64,000 bases of DNA from Paenibacillus oralis (GTDB lineage: Bacteria > Bacillota > Bacilli > Paenibacillales > Paenibacillaceae): assembly GCF_003863965.1 (NCBI RefSeq), contig NZ_RRCN01000001.1:6135071-6199070 (forward strand). Direction: 5' to 3'. Positions within the stretch are counted from its first letter, which is position 1. Each line of letters begins with the position of its first letter. The notes under the pieces were generated by a model. The model saw only the letters and a list, made by a program, of their open reading frames with translations. It had not been told where the DNA came from and made no database searches. The position numbers and the translations under genes were made by a program. Below, piece by piece: positions 33,582 to 42,573 of this stretch.

Positions 33582-35039
33582 TTACGTGCCTGCGAGCGGG
33601 TTTGCGGGGGCCTCGGGCCGCGGACGCAAGTAACGGTCATATTTGGCATGCTGCAAAATCAGCTCTTCAATATGGCCGGGTTTGACTACCGGGATGATGC
33701 CGGCCGCCTTCAGTTTAGCTTCGGGTACTTTGCCGATGCCCGCCGAAAAAAGCACCGAACAATCGCTTAAGCTGGCGATAATTTCCCGCAGCGTCGCCGC
33801 CTTGTCCCCGTTACAGCTCGCTTTGCCGTGACAATAAGCCTGCACTTTGCGAATTCCGAGGAAGGTGACGTTCTGTCCATCGGTCTCATACACCATAAAC
33901 TCTTTGGCGTGGCCGAAATGCAGGTTGACCCGGCCTTCGCCCCGGGAGGCGACCGCTGCGCGCAGCCTGTAGCCAGCAGCTTCCGCGGGCGCTCCCGAAG
34001 CGGTGGCCGCCGGGCAAGCGCACCTGCTCCCGGACTTTCGTCCGGCAGCCGCTTTCGCCGCCTGGCGTTCCTCCAGACGCTTCACCTTCTCCTCCAGATC
34101 GGCTTGCAGCCGCTCCCGCGCTGCCGGATCAATCGGCGGCGCCGACGCGAGCTTCTCCCGCGTGAAGTCACCGCTGCGATCCTCGCCGAGCAGGCCGATG
34201 GCATCGGCGCGGCACTGCCGGCAATGCCTCATGATCTGCGCCCCCGCCCCGCCGCAAGCTTCTTGGACGGCGTGCAGCAGCTTAGGCGGCGGCGCCGCGC
34301 GGCCTTCCTGTTCATAACGGCTGCCCGGAGCGACAATCAAAGGCATAATGTTGTGCATAAAAGCCCCCAAGCGCTTCACCATGCCGGCCAGAACCGGCAT
34401 ATGCTCGTCATTGACGTCCGGGATCAGCACGGAGTTGACTTTGACCAGCACCCCCTTGTCGCTTAGAGCTTTCAGCCCGAGCAACTGGCGGGAGATAAGC
34501 AAGCTTGCCGCTTCCCGGCCTTCATATTTGCGGCCAGATTCCTCGTCATACACCCAGCCGTAAATTTGGCTGCCGATGTCCGGATCGACCGCATTGATCG
34601 TAATCGTGACGTGGGCAATGCCAAGTTCAACAATTTGATCAAGGTATTTCATCAGGTTCAAGCCGTTTGTGCTTAGGCAAAGCGTGACATCCGGAACGGC
34701 GCTGCGGATCCGGCGGAACGTATCAAACGTCTTATCCGGATTGGCCAGTGGATCGCCCGGACCGGCAATGCCGACGACGGACAATTGCAGAAGCTGGGCG
34801 GCAACGCCCGCCGCTTTGCGGGCCGCTTCTTCCGGAGTCAGCAGCTCGCTGACGACGCCGGGCCTGCTCTCGTTAACGCAGTCAAACTTCCGGTTGCAAT
34901 AATGGCACCCGATATTGCAAGCCGGGGCCACCGGTACGTGCATCCGCGCGAAATAACGGTGCGCAGCTTCACTGTAGCAGGGGTGCCTGGCGACATCCCC
35001 ATTCACGAATGAACTGGCGGCTTCACTTGCGGAATCCAT
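33582..35039 (-). CDS. nifB: FeMo-cofactor biosynthesis radical-SAM protein NifB
   Basis: A 485-residue protein. The radical-SAM Cys motif is C-N-I-G-C-H-Y-C (near residue 51), preceded by ARMHVPVAPA and followed by NRKFDCVNESRPGVVSE. Accessory Cys residues occur in MRHCRQCRADAIGLLGED. After an Ala/Lys/Arg-rich linker (about 310-345) the C-terminal 120 residues form a NifX-like domain (VNLHFGHAKEFMVYE). It builds NifB-co, the 8Fe-9S-C core of FeMo-co. First gene of the operon; AAAGGAGAGGGG precedes the ATG. Confidence 0.96.
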   Translation of the reverse strand: MDSASEAASSFVNGDVARHPCYSEAAHRYFARMHVPVAPACNIGCHYCNRKFDCVNESRPGVVSELLTPEEAARKAAGVAAQLLQLSVVGIAGPGDPLANPDKTFDTFRRIRSAVPDVTLCLSTNGLNLMKYLDQIVELGIAHVTITINAVDPDIGSQIYGWVYDEESGRKYEGREAASLLISRQLLGLKALSDKGVLVKVNSVLIPDVNDEHMPVLAGMVKRLGAFMHNIMPLIVAPGSRYEQEGRAAPPPKLLHAVQEACGGAGAQIMRHCRQCRADAIGLLGEDRSGDFTREKLASAPPIDPAARERLQADLEEKVKRLEERQAAKAAAGRKSGSRCACPAATASGAPAEAAGYRLRAAVASRGEGRVNLHFGHAKEFMVYETDGQNVTFLGIRKVQAYCHGKASCNGDKAATLREIIASLSDCSVLFSAGIGKVPEAKLKAAGIIPVVKPGHIEELILQHAKYDRYLRPRPEAPANPLAGT

Positions 35040-35126
35040 GCGCCCCTCTCCTTTCTTTTCCTTCATTGTCAGCTTTCCAAATCAACGGGCCCGAATAATT
35101 TGAATAAACTGTAAAAATTTATCTAT

Positions 35127-35155
35127 ATCATAATTTCACGTTAAAACCGCGTCAA
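35127..35155 (-). promoter_or_regulatory. Predicted sigma-A promoter of the nif operon
   Basis: Minus strand TTGACG (35150-35155), 17-base spacer, TATGAT (35127-35132). The expected start near 35120 gives a leader of about 80 bases before nifB. Paenibacillus nif operons are known to be read from sigma-70-type promoters rather than sigma-54/NifA promoters, which fits. The spacer region also resembles a nearby stretch (TGACGCG then TTTT), a possible duplicated binding site. Confidence 0.75.
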
Positions 35156-35214
35156 TTAACGTATCACCAAATTCTGTCGATTTTGCGCCGAGTTAACAAA
35201 TCAGTCAAAAATCG

Positions 35215-35231
35215 CGTCATATTAATTGACA
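35215..35231. promoter_or_regulatory. GlnR-like box upstream of the nif promoter
   Basis: CGTCA-N7-TGACA matches TGTNA-N7-TNACA with one mismatch. It lies about 60 bp upstream of the -35, the position of the activating GlnR site described for Paenibacillus nif promoters. A second, repressing site downstream of the promoter could not be identified with confidence. Confidence 0.6.
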
Positions 35232-35298
35232 TATGAATTACATGGATCCGGTTACATTTCAAATTCTCAATTGCCCTTCCGAAGTATCTCGCGAATCG

Positions 35299-35498
35299 AA
35301 ATAGAGGACTTTTGGGGCGTTATTTTGGTATTTTTATTTTGTTGGAGGAAAATAACGGAAATTTATGTTCTTATTTCACCGGAATGGCCGGAAAATCGGC
35401 CTGTGATCTACGTCTCCCTCCAAATAAAGCCATAAAATGTCCCTATTTTGTTCTGAACACTTAAAATAGACAAAATAACGCCTTTTAGGGGCGTTATT
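35299..35498. repeat. Four-unit inverted intergenic array (array E, AAATA-N-TATT units)
   Basis: Four 26-bp units: 35299-35324, 35350-35375, 35422-35447 and 35473-35498. Each starts AAATA and ends TATT, and the fourth is almost a perfect palindrome (AAATAACGCC / GGGCGTTATT). Starts are 51, 72 and 51 bp apart. Unit 3 matches the inverse of unit 2 (shared CATAAA) and unit 4 the inverse of unit 1. It lies upstream of the nif promoter. Confidence 0.85.
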
Positions 35499-35559
35499 TC
35501 CGTGCTCGGTGAACGGGTGGGAGCGAACACGAGAGCCGGAGTTCACCAAGGCCAGCAAG

Positions 35560-35622
35560 CACAAAAAAATCCCCTCCGCCTAAACCGGAGGAATGCTCAT
35601 CGGCTTAAGCAAAGGGGATTCT
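35560..35622 (-). terminator. Terminator of the nth-96-residue gene unit
   Basis: On the minus strand CCTCCGG...GGCGGAGG forms a stem directly followed by GGATTTTTTTGTG. A longer outer pairing AATCCCC/GGGGATT is possible. It follows the stop at 35640. Confidence 0.8.
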
Positions 35623-35639
35623 GTTGGTTTGTCGCAGGC

Positions 35640-35918
35640 TTAGCTTACGATCTCCGCAGCTTCATCGGAAGGAAGCAGGATTTCAAATACTTTTCCGTGC
35701 TGCAAAATAGTGATGCCTCTGGTTTTGTCTTTCATCACGACGACTTCCGGTTTGGCGGACATCCGTTCCAAATAGTGCTCGGGCACTTCGCCGGAGTTGC
35801 TGACGATCAAACCTTCCACTTCGCGTTCATCATTTTCGCCTAACTGCAGGTCAATCACTTGCTCAAACACATCCGAAAACTGTTCAAAGCTGTCGGTATA
35901 CACCGAAATGCATTTCAT
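35640..35918 (-). CDS. Small soluble protein of unknown function
   Basis: A protein of 92 residues (96 if the upstream ATG at 35930 is used). It starts MKCISVYTDSFEQFSDVFEQ, has an acidic middle (LQLGENDEREVEGLIV) and a beta-strand-rich end (KTRGITILQHGKVFEILLP). There is no signal or membrane segment. It is likely an alpha/beta fold. It follows nth by about 40 bases and precedes a terminator, so it is the last gene of that unit. Family not recognised with certainty. Confidence 0.7.
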   Translation of the reverse strand: MKCISVYTDSFEQFSDVFEQVIDLQLGENDEREVEGLIVSNSGEVPEHYLERMSAKPEVVVMKDKTRGITILQHGKVFEILLPSDEAAEIVS

Positions 35919-35958
35919 GGGGTCTCTCATCCTCTACTATTTATCTTTGTCTGCTGGG

Positions 35959-36630
35959 TCACGCTTCTTCTTTATTTTTCCTGCTTCTCGGCTTTTTCAT
36001 ACGTTTCTTGCCTTCCCGGCACACGTCCAGGAGCGGGCAAACTTCGCATTTCGGGTTTTGCGCCTTGCAGTGGTATCTCCCGAAAAAAATGAGCCGATGA
36101 TGCGTTAACGTCCACTCGTCCCGCGGCACCCGCTTCATTAGCTTTTTTTCGACCTCCAGGACGGAGTCGTCCCAACCTGCAAGCCCAAGCCGTTTGCTGA
36201 CACGCTCCACATGAGTGTCAACCGCAATCGCCGGGACGTCAAACGCATTGGAAACGACCACATTGGCCGTTTTCCTTCCGACTCCGGGCAGCTGCACCAG
36301 CTCCTCGTGTTCGTGCGGCACTTCTCCCCCGTATCGTTCCAGCAAAATCCGGCACAGGTTGTGAATATGCTTCGCTTTGTTGCGGAACAAACCGATTTTG
36401 CGAATGTCCTGCTCCAGCTCCTCCAACGGAACCGAAAGATAATCTTCAGGCGTTTTATACTTCCGGAACAAATCCGCCGTGACTTTGTTCACGGTCGCAT
36501 CGGTGCACTGCGCGGACAGGAGCACGGCAATCGTTAACTCAAAAGCGTTGCTATGGTTCAGCTCACAGCGCGCATCCGGAAACATGGCACCGATGGTGTC
36601 CAAAATATGACGGACATCTGCAGCATTCAT
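35959..36630 (-). CDS. nth: Endonuclease III (DNA glycosylase/AP lyase)
   Basis: A 223-residue protein of standard Nth size. The helix-hairpin-helix with catalytic Lys is LVQLPGVGRKTANVVVSNAF (near residue 115), the catalytic Asp is in AIAVDTHVERVSKRLGL, and the 4Fe-4S cluster is C-x6-C-x2-C-x5-C in CKAQNPKCEVCPLLDVC near 190. It removes oxidised pyrimidines and cuts abasic sites in base-excision repair. A basic Lys/Arg tail follows the cluster. Confidence 0.96.
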   Translation of the reverse strand: MNAADVRHILDTIGAMFPDARCELNHSNAFELTIAVLLSAQCTDATVNKVTADLFRKYKTPEDYLSVPLEELEQDIRKIGLFRNKAKHIHNLCRILLERYGGEVPHEHEELVQLPGVGRKTANVVVSNAFDVPAIAVDTHVERVSKRLGLAGWDDSVLEVEKKLMKRVPRDEWTLTHHRLIFFGRYHCKAQNPKCEVCPLLDVCREGKKRMKKPRSRKNKEEA

Positions 36631-36649
36631 GTCTCCACCCCTTCATCCG

Positions 36650-36697
36650 AGAAAAAACCGTCTTGAATCCGGGAAACATCCCGCATCAAGACGGTTA
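36650..36697 (-). terminator. Terminator of the SLH-protein gene
   Basis: Ten-base arms (ACCGTCTTGA at 36657-36666, complement at 36686-36695) are followed on the minus strand by six T residues. An inner GGGA/TCCC pairing adds stability. Confidence 0.88.
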
Positions 36698-36717
36698 ATC
36701 TCACGAAAAATGATCAA

Positions 36718-39510
36718 TTATTGCTTTTCGATTTCAACTAGCTCGTCTCCGTTGAAATACAAAACAATTTTATCATTTTCCTGGAGCGATTGCACGGAAA
36801 TCGTTGTGTCACCTTGGTGAATATAAGTATCCGAGGTGACCGCATACATATATGCATCATCGGCAATGCTCGCTCTTTTTACGACGATTTCTTTATTTAC
36901 GCTGTCATAACGGGAGAAAGGCCGGCTAATGGAAGTCAACACTTTAACAGAGAGACCGCCGTCCGTCGTTTTGCTGACCACAACCCGGTCACCCGCCGAC
37001 AGACCGCTCAGCGTTTCCGCAGTTTTGCCGTCACGTTCTACGGTTACGCTGCCGTCTTTCGCGTTGAACGATTCCGAACCGTCAGTATAAGTTTTGATCG
37101 TTAAAGCCGAACCATCAACGCTGGTTACCACGCCCAACGTAATTTCGACCCGCTGCACCTTAACCGCCGTCAAGCCTTCAAAGTCAACGTTGATCGTATC
37201 CCCTGCATTCAGAGCGGACAGCTTGATGGCTTTTCCTTCTTCATCAATCAACTGTGCCTTTTCCGCATAAATATAGTTGGACACCTTGCCTTTATTTGCG
37301 CTGATTCGATGATTGGAAGAATTTACGGAGTCCACTTTAAATTGTTCGGAAATTTTGGCACCCAGCAATTCCACTTCATTTTGCTTGGAGTTCAAAACCG
37401 CCACAACCGAATCTCCTTTGGAGAAATCGCGCAAAGTCGGGTTGGATTTTCCGTAGATTTCCACATCGATGCTGGAATCATACGGCAGAGTTACCTTCTC
37501 TCCTCCCGCAAGCTTGAGTTCGATTTCTTCTTCGGAGGTGTCGATGTTCACCAGCGTGCCTTCGTATTTGTATACAATTTGAATGGAGAGGGCTCGTTTG
37601 CCGAGATGCGTAATATTGACCACCCGGTTTTTGGTCAGAAGAGCTTCCATTCCTGCCAGCGTTTTTTCCTTGGTTCCGGAATCATAATCGAAAGTGGTCT
37701 CGTCACCCAGCGTAAATGCGTCCACATTCCCGTCTTTATCCATCACCATAAGCGCCTGCAGCTTGGGATCGTAGGAAACAACGGTCGCTTGCTCAAGCTG
37801 CTCCGAATTGCGGCCGAGAACTTCGATTTCAGTGACGACATCGTCGCCGTTCAGCGTCAGCTTGACCTGGTCGCCATCTTTCAAATCGGCGATCAAATCA
37901 TCGATGCCGGGAGCGGCAATCCCGCCAATCTTCACTTTAGGCTCTTCGTCAAGCAGCTTCGTCTCCAGCGCACCGCTGCTTCTTTTGATCGTCAGCATGC
38001 TGCCGTCGGCGCCGATTTCCAGCAGCGTCCCTTCGATCGTCCGCTCGGTGCTTTCGGTCACCTTGAGGGAGACGAGAACGCTATTCGTCACCTTATATTC
38101 AACAGTGGCATCCTTCTGCAATTCGCTTAAGCTCATCAGTTGATTTTGATACTGGAGCAGCGCATTTTTATCGACTTCAAACTTGTAGGTCGAACCGTCT
38201 TTATCTTTTATCGTAACGGTGTTGCCGTCCGCATCAACCGCATCAACCACGCCGGTTCCGCTTTTGCTTAATACGGTCGATTGAATGATTACAGGCTTGC
38301 GCTGGCCGGAAAAAGTTTCCCGTTTAACGATCACTTTGCTGTCCAACGCAAGATCGGCCGGTTTGATCGCTTTGCCGCTTTGATCCAGGAACACTGTGCT
38401 GTCGTCATACGTAATCGTCTCGGAATCGTCATCGACGAGCAGCAGCAGCCGGTTGTCGCTGAGTACCCGCAGCAGCGTTCCTTCCAGGCTGTCCAACTGC
38501 TCCGCCGGATCGGTGATCTCAACGTAAGCGGCCGAACCCGTTTTATCGATCGCCATAACTTTCGTATACAGCTTCAATTGGCTTTTAGCGACTCTGGTTT
38601 CGGAGTCTTTGGTGAAATAAACGGTACGGTTGTCCAGAGCAAGGGTTTTCGTTTGTCCGTTCGCGTACAAAGTCAGCCCGTTGTCCGTCAAATTGGTGAC
38701 GATGCCTTCATATACGTCCTCATAGCTGGCGCTGACATACTGGCCGCCCCGGCTTAAAAACGTAGCCATTTGGGCGCGCGTTACTTTGCCCTGCGGCTCG
38801 AATTTGTTGCCTTCAACCCCGGTCGTAATTTTCAATTGGACCGCCACATTCACGTATCCGCGAGCGTTCGCGGAAATGCTCGATTGGTCGGCAAAACCCG
38901 TGGACAAGGTAGCCGAGGCTTTCGCTTCCGCGTCTTTGCCCAAAGCCCGCACGAGAATTTTGGCGACCCATTCGCGCGTCGCTTTTTTCTCGCCCCAGGA
39001 TTCTTTGTCCGCCGTTGCGGCGACTTCTTCGTTTTTATCCAGCAGATTCTTGGACAACGCCAGCTCCAGATAAGGCTTGAAATAGTTGCCGACTTTCAAA
39101 TCGGCCGGAGCTCCCGAGCCGTCGCCCAATTGGGAATCCAGGTTCATCAGCCGGATCGCCATCGTGATCGCTTCCTGCTGCGTTACGACGTCCCCCGGCC
39201 GGAATTTTCCGGCATCGCCGAGGATGATCCCTTCGGCCGCCAGCTTGTATATATGCTTTTCCGCCCAAAAGCCGTTCGCTACGTCGCTGAACAGCTGCGC
39301 CGAGGAAACGGTTTGAGGAGTTTCCGTTTGTGAACTTCCCGTTTGCGAAGTTCCAGTTTGCGAAGTTCCTGTTTGTGAAGCCCCCGTGGACGTGGAAGAC
39401 GTCTCATCGGCAAACACCGCTGCGCCTCCGCTAAGGCACATCGCCGTCACGAGCATGGCGGAAACCGCTCTTTTGGCATTTCTTTGATAACTGCGTTTAA
39501 ATGATGCCAT
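36718..39510 (-). CDS. S-layer-homology (SLH) surface protein with repeated beta modules
   Basis: A 930-residue secreted protein. A signal peptide ends near residue 34 (AAVFA-DE). A Ser/Gln/Thr linker with five-residue SQTGT repeats precedes three SLH domains: about 70-120 (LFSDVANGFWAEKHIYKLAA), 130-185 and 200-250 (TGFADQSSISANARGYVNVA). These bind pyruvylated cell-wall polymer. The rest is about nine beta-rich modules of 65-75 residues that begin with patterns such as EGTLL, GVVDAV and GVVTSVDGSALTIK, resembling OB-like repeats. It is probably a structural or adhesive envelope protein. It is a single-gene unit with its own terminator. Confidence 0.88.
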   Translation of the reverse strand: MASFKRSYQRNAKRAVSAMLVTAMCLSGGAAVFADETSSTSTGASQTGTSQTGTSQTGSSQTETPQTVSSAQLFSDVANGFWAEKHIYKLAAEGIILGDAGKFRPGDVVTQQEAITMAIRLMNLDSQLGDGSGAPADLKVGNYFKPYLELALSKNLLDKNEEVAATADKESWGEKKATREWVAKILVRALGKDAEAKASATLSTGFADQSSISANARGYVNVAVQLKITTGVEGNKFEPQGKVTRAQMATFLSRGGQYVSASYEDVYEGIVTNLTDNGLTLYANGQTKTLALDNRTVYFTKDSETRVAKSQLKLYTKVMAIDKTGSAAYVEITDPAEQLDSLEGTLLRVLSDNRLLLLVDDDSETITYDDSTVFLDQSGKAIKPADLALDSKVIVKRETFSGQRKPVIIQSTVLSKSGTGVVDAVDADGNTVTIKDKDGSTYKFEVDKNALLQYQNQLMSLSELQKDATVEYKVTNSVLVSLKVTESTERTIEGTLLEIGADGSMLTIKRSSGALETKLLDEEPKVKIGGIAAPGIDDLIADLKDGDQVKLTLNGDDVVTEIEVLGRNSEQLEQATVVSYDPKLQALMVMDKDGNVDAFTLGDETTFDYDSGTKEKTLAGMEALLTKNRVVNITHLGKRALSIQIVYKYEGTLVNIDTSEEEIELKLAGGEKVTLPYDSSIDVEIYGKSNPTLRDFSKGDSVVAVLNSKQNEVELLGAKISEQFKVDSVNSSNHRISANKGKVSNYIYAEKAQLIDEEGKAIKLSALNAGDTINVDFEGLTAVKVQRVEITLGVVTSVDGSALTIKTYTDGSESFNAKDGSVTVERDGKTAETLSGLSAGDRVVVSKTTDGGLSVKVLTSISRPFSRYDSVNKEIVVKRASIADDAYMYAVTSDTYIHQGDTTISVQSLQENDKIVLYFNGDELVEIEKQ

Positions 39511-39580
39511 CCAATTCTCCCCTTATAAAAAGTTCTCTTTTCATGTTCGACGATAGGCAGGCAAATTCCTTCAAATTTCC

Positions 39581-40189
39581 TTAATTTCTTGACAGCGGGT
39601 GGTCTAATTCGACATGCCCCATCAAGGTGTCCACCTTTTCCCCGTCAACGAGCAGTTCGATGGCATTCACTTCCGAAAATTGAAACAGCGTTTTGGTCAG
39701 CGCTTCGATGGCCAGCGCCTCACCGCCGGCGCCAAGGTGCGCCTCATCCGGCAGCGACATATCGACCGTCAATACCCCGTCCGCAAGCGCGGCCGAATGA
39801 AAGACGGCTTTCTCCCAGAGGGCAAACAAGTCCGTTTTTTCGCTGGACTGCAGCGTTTTTAAAGCCGCTAAATATTTGTCCTTATCGGATTCAAACGAAA
39901 TTTGCCGGGTTTCCTTCGTTAACTCCAGCATGTTATCGTCCGTGAAGTAAGCCTCGATCGATGCCGTTTGCTGCGGCGGTTGTTCTGGCTCCTTACCGTT
40001 ATCCGCGCCTTGCGAGCCCTGCGTTTGCCCTTCGTTTTGCGGAGCCGTCGCCACAGGCTCCCCGATGGCCCCGTTCGAATCAGCGTTTCCCGTTCCGGTA
40101 GTCGGAGCGGTCTGCGGCTTTTGGCCGCAGCCGCTGCTCAGCAAGAGCAAAACAACCAGCATCCCCATGATCCATCCTTTTCTGTTCAC
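39581..40189 (-). CDS. GerMN-domain lipoprotein (copy 1)
   Basis: A 202-residue lipoprotein: signal peptide with LLLLSSGC lipobox (Cys21), a disordered Gln/Asn/Gly linker to about residue 80, then a GerMN domain (IEAYFTDDNMLELTKETRQI ... LGAGGEALAIEALTKTLFQF). GerMN domains occur in spore germination and sporulation proteins of Firmicutes. It follows the amidase by 22 bases. A close paralogue lies at 41921-42535. Confidence 0.85.
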   Translation of the reverse strand: MNRKGWIMGMLVVLLLLSSGCGQKPQTAPTTGTGNADSNGAIGEPVATAPQNEGQTQGSQGADNGKEPEQPPQQTASIEAYFTDDNMLELTKETRQISFESDKDKYLAALKTLQSSEKTDLFALWEKAVFHSAALADGVLTVDMSLPDEAHLGAGGEALAIEALTKTLFQFSEVNAIELLVDGEKVDTLMGHVELDHPLSRN

Positions 40190-40211
40190 GGTTGTTCCTC
40201 CTTCCCCGCGT

Positions 40212-41660
40212 TTAGTTTACGCCGAGATATTCTTTAATTCCGTCAACGATTCCCTGCGCCACATTGTTCTGGAATTCTTCCGTATAAAGCAGCGCATCAT
40301 CGTTTTTGTTGCTCAAATATCCGCATTCCAGCAGCACGGCAGGCATGGTCGTTTCGCGCGTGACGTGCAGGCTTTGCGTGCGTACCTTGCGGTCCGGAAG
40401 GCCCGACGATTCCACGAGATGCTTGTGCATGACCTTCGCCAAACCCGCGCTTTCGGAGCGGGTGTAATACGTCTCAACCCCGCTCGCCGTCGCCGAGCCG
40501 GCATTCGCATGGATGGAAATAAAAATGTCCGCATTGGCATTTTCCGCAATCTTCACCCGATCCTGCAGCGTCGGATATGTATCGCTCTCCCGCGTCATCA
40601 CGACGTTAATGTCCGGCCCTTGTTCCAAAAGCAGCTGTTGTACTTTCAGCGCAACGGCAAGGTTGAAGTCCTTTTCTCTTTTCTTCGTAATGCTGGTCGC
40701 TCCCGGATCGCTTCCTCCGTGCCCGGCATCAATCACGACCGTAGTCAATCCGTCGTCCACGTCCGTTCCGTCCCACGGATTAGTTGCGTCGGCATTCAAA
40801 TCAACGATAATAAGTCCGTCATTTTCGTTTACCAGAGCGTAATTCACCTGATGATTCAGGTCCAGCACGACGCGTACGGTCGAAGGGTCGCTGCTGAACA
40901 AAGCGAATCTGACGCGGGAAACGTCCGGATAATCGGTCACTTCCATCATGCCGCTCTGATTGCTGTCCAGTGTTTGGCCGGTCGCAAGCGACTCGGCAAA
41001 AGCGGTTTGCGGCAGATCCACCACCAGCCGGTCGGGGCCGGTCATCGTAAAAATGTTCGGCTTCACGTTCTTGTCCACGGCGATCATCAAACGATTGTTA
41101 ACAAAGCTGATCCCGTTGACGGAAGCCAATTCGCCGCCATTTTCCGGGTCAACCGGCGCTCCTGGCTGTCCCGATTCGTTGCCCGACGCGGGGTTGCCTG
41201 TACTGCCGCTTCCGCTGCCGGAGCTCGGGCTTAATAAATAAGCCGCTTTCTTGGAATTATCCCAGGATACCGTAAGCCCCATCTGCTCACCGACGAACCG
41301 CAGAGGGACAAGCGTGGTGTCTTTAGCCAGCTTGGGAGCGGCAGGCAGCTTGACTTCACTGCCGTTTACCGTTGCCGTCGTCTTGTTGACGGCCAAAGTG
41401 AGAATTGTTCCGGGTTGCTGTATGGTTACCGTGCCCGTCTTTTTTTCCCAGTTGACGTCAAACCCTAGCTCCTCCGCGACGACACGAATTGGAATCATCA
41501 CATTTCCATTAACATTTTGAACTTGTCCATTTTTGGGCAAGGTTAGCGCCCTGCCATCCAGAAAAACACTGGTACTACCCGCGGCAGCATGTCCCGTTTG
41601 CGAAAACGCAAACAAAAAAATCAAAGTGAACAACATTGCCGCTAAATTTTTTTTCCTCAT
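40212..41660 (-). CDS. N-acetylmuramoyl-L-alanine amidase with stalk and AMIN domains (copy 1)
   Basis: A 482-residue secreted cell-wall hydrolase. After a signal peptide (to about 26) comes a copper-amine-oxidase N-terminal-like stalk domain (SVFLDGRALTLPKNGQVQNV, VPLRFVGEQMGLTVSWD), a Gly/Ser linker near 150, an AMIN domain (about 185-285) and an Amidase_3 domain: VVIDAGHGGSDPGATS with zinc His, the Glu-containing part, FISIHANAGSATASGVETYY and AVLLECGYLSNKND with catalytic Glu. It cuts the amide between muramic acid and the stem peptide. Paired with a GerMN lipoprotein; the pair is duplicated next door. Confidence 0.93.
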   Translation of the reverse strand: MRKKNLAAMLFTLIFLFAFSQTGHAAAGSTSVFLDGRALTLPKNGQVQNVNGNVMIPIRVVAEELGFDVNWEKKTGTVTIQQPGTILTLAVNKTTATVNGSEVKLPAAPKLAKDTTLVPLRFVGEQMGLTVSWDNSKKAAYLLSPSSGSGSGSTGNPASGNESGQPGAPVDPENGGELASVNGISFVNNRLMIAVDKNVKPNIFTMTGPDRLVVDLPQTAFAESLATGQTLDSNQSGMMEVTDYPDVSRVRFALFSSDPSTVRVVLDLNHQVNYALVNENDGLIIVDLNADATNPWDGTDVDDGLTTVVIDAGHGGSDPGATSITKKREKDFNLAVALKVQQLLLEQGPDINVVMTRESDTYPTLQDRVKIAENANADIFISIHANAGSATASGVETYYTRSESAGLAKVMHKHLVESSGLPDRKVRTQSLHVTRETTMPAVLLECGYLSNKNDDALLYTEEFQNNVAQGIVDGIKEYLGVN

Positions 41661-41841
41661 CCGTCACCCCTACCATCCTAGTATTTTTGCCTCATGACGA
41701 CCGATAAAAAATCACTCAAAACTTCGACATCACCAGACGACATATTAGACGCTTTAAGCCCTGAAAAGTTGCGAAATTATGGCATTTTTCTGCGTATAAT
41801 TTGCTACTGCTTCCTCTCAAACTACTGAGTTGCCTGATTTT

Positions 41842-41897
41842 GAGAAAAAAACAAGGCTGTCCCTAAGGTCAAGTTTATGACCTTTTGAGACAGCCTG
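41842..41897 (-). terminator. Terminator between the two amidase/GerMN pairs
   Basis: Outer arms AGGCTGTC (41854-41861) and GACAGCCT (41889-41896) with an inner GGTCA/TGACC stem, followed on the minus strand by TTGTTTTTTT. It shows that the two pairs are separate transcription units. In 41661-41841 I see only AT-rich upstream sequence of copy 1. Confidence 0.85.
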
Positions 41898-41920
41898 TTT
41901 TCAGCTTTTAAAGACTTCCT

Positions 41921-42535
41921 TTATTCTCTGGTGATTGGGTGCTCGAGGTCCACGTGGCCCATAAGCGATTCAACCTTCTCCCCGCCTACCGTGACCTCGA
42001 TTCGTTTCACCTCGTCGAACTGAAACATCGTCTTTTTCAGCGCTTCGATGGCCAGCGCCTCGCCGCCTGCGCCGAGCCGGGCTTCGTCCGGCAGTTCAAT
42101 ATCGAGCGCCAATTCGCCGTTCGCCCCGGAAAAAGCGGCGCTGTTGAGCTTCACTTTCTCCCACAAGGAAATCAAACCTTGATCGGCCGACTGCAATGCC
42201 TTAAACGCTTCTTCATATTTGCTGTGCCCTTCCGGCACCTCAATCTCCCGCTGAACCGGCTTCAATTCCATCAGATCTTCATCCGTAAAATAAACCTCGA
42301 CCGTCAGCTTAACTTGCTCCGCTGTTTGCTGCGGGCCGCTTGCATCAGTCTGACCCGCTCCCTCACCGCCGGCCCCCTGACTGGAATCGACCGGCCCGCC
42401 TTGGCTATGATCCGCGCCGCCTTCCGCGACGTTCGAAGCATTCCCGGTATCCGCCGGCATAGCTGCAGGCTTTTGTCCGCAGCCCGCCAGCGCCAGCAGA
42501 GCGATGATCAGCAAAAGATATCCCATTTTTCTCAT
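41921..42535 (-). CDS. GerMN-domain lipoprotein (copy 2)
   Basis: A 204-residue lipoprotein with lipobox LLALAGC (Cys19), a Gly/Ser/Gln linker to about residue 80 and a GerMN domain (VEVYFTDEDLMELKPVQREI ... LGAGGEALAIEALKKTMFQF). The end (DSLMGHV-like, here ESLMGHVDLEHPITR) matches copy 1 closely. The start is ATG at 42535 with AAGGGGG seven bases upstream. It follows the second amidase. Confidence 0.85.
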   Translation of the reverse strand: MRKMGYLLLIIALLALAGCGQKPAAMPADTGNASNVAEGGADHSQGGPVDSSQGAGGEGAGQTDASGPQQTAEQVKLTVEVYFTDEDLMELKPVQREIEVPEGHSKYEEAFKALQSADQGLISLWEKVKLNSAAFSGANGELALDIELPDEARLGAGGEALAIEALKKTMFQFDEVKRIEVTVGGEKVESLMGHVDLEHPITRE

Positions 42536-42573
42536 GCCGCTACCCCCTTCTTTATTGCGTGTTTTCGACAAAA

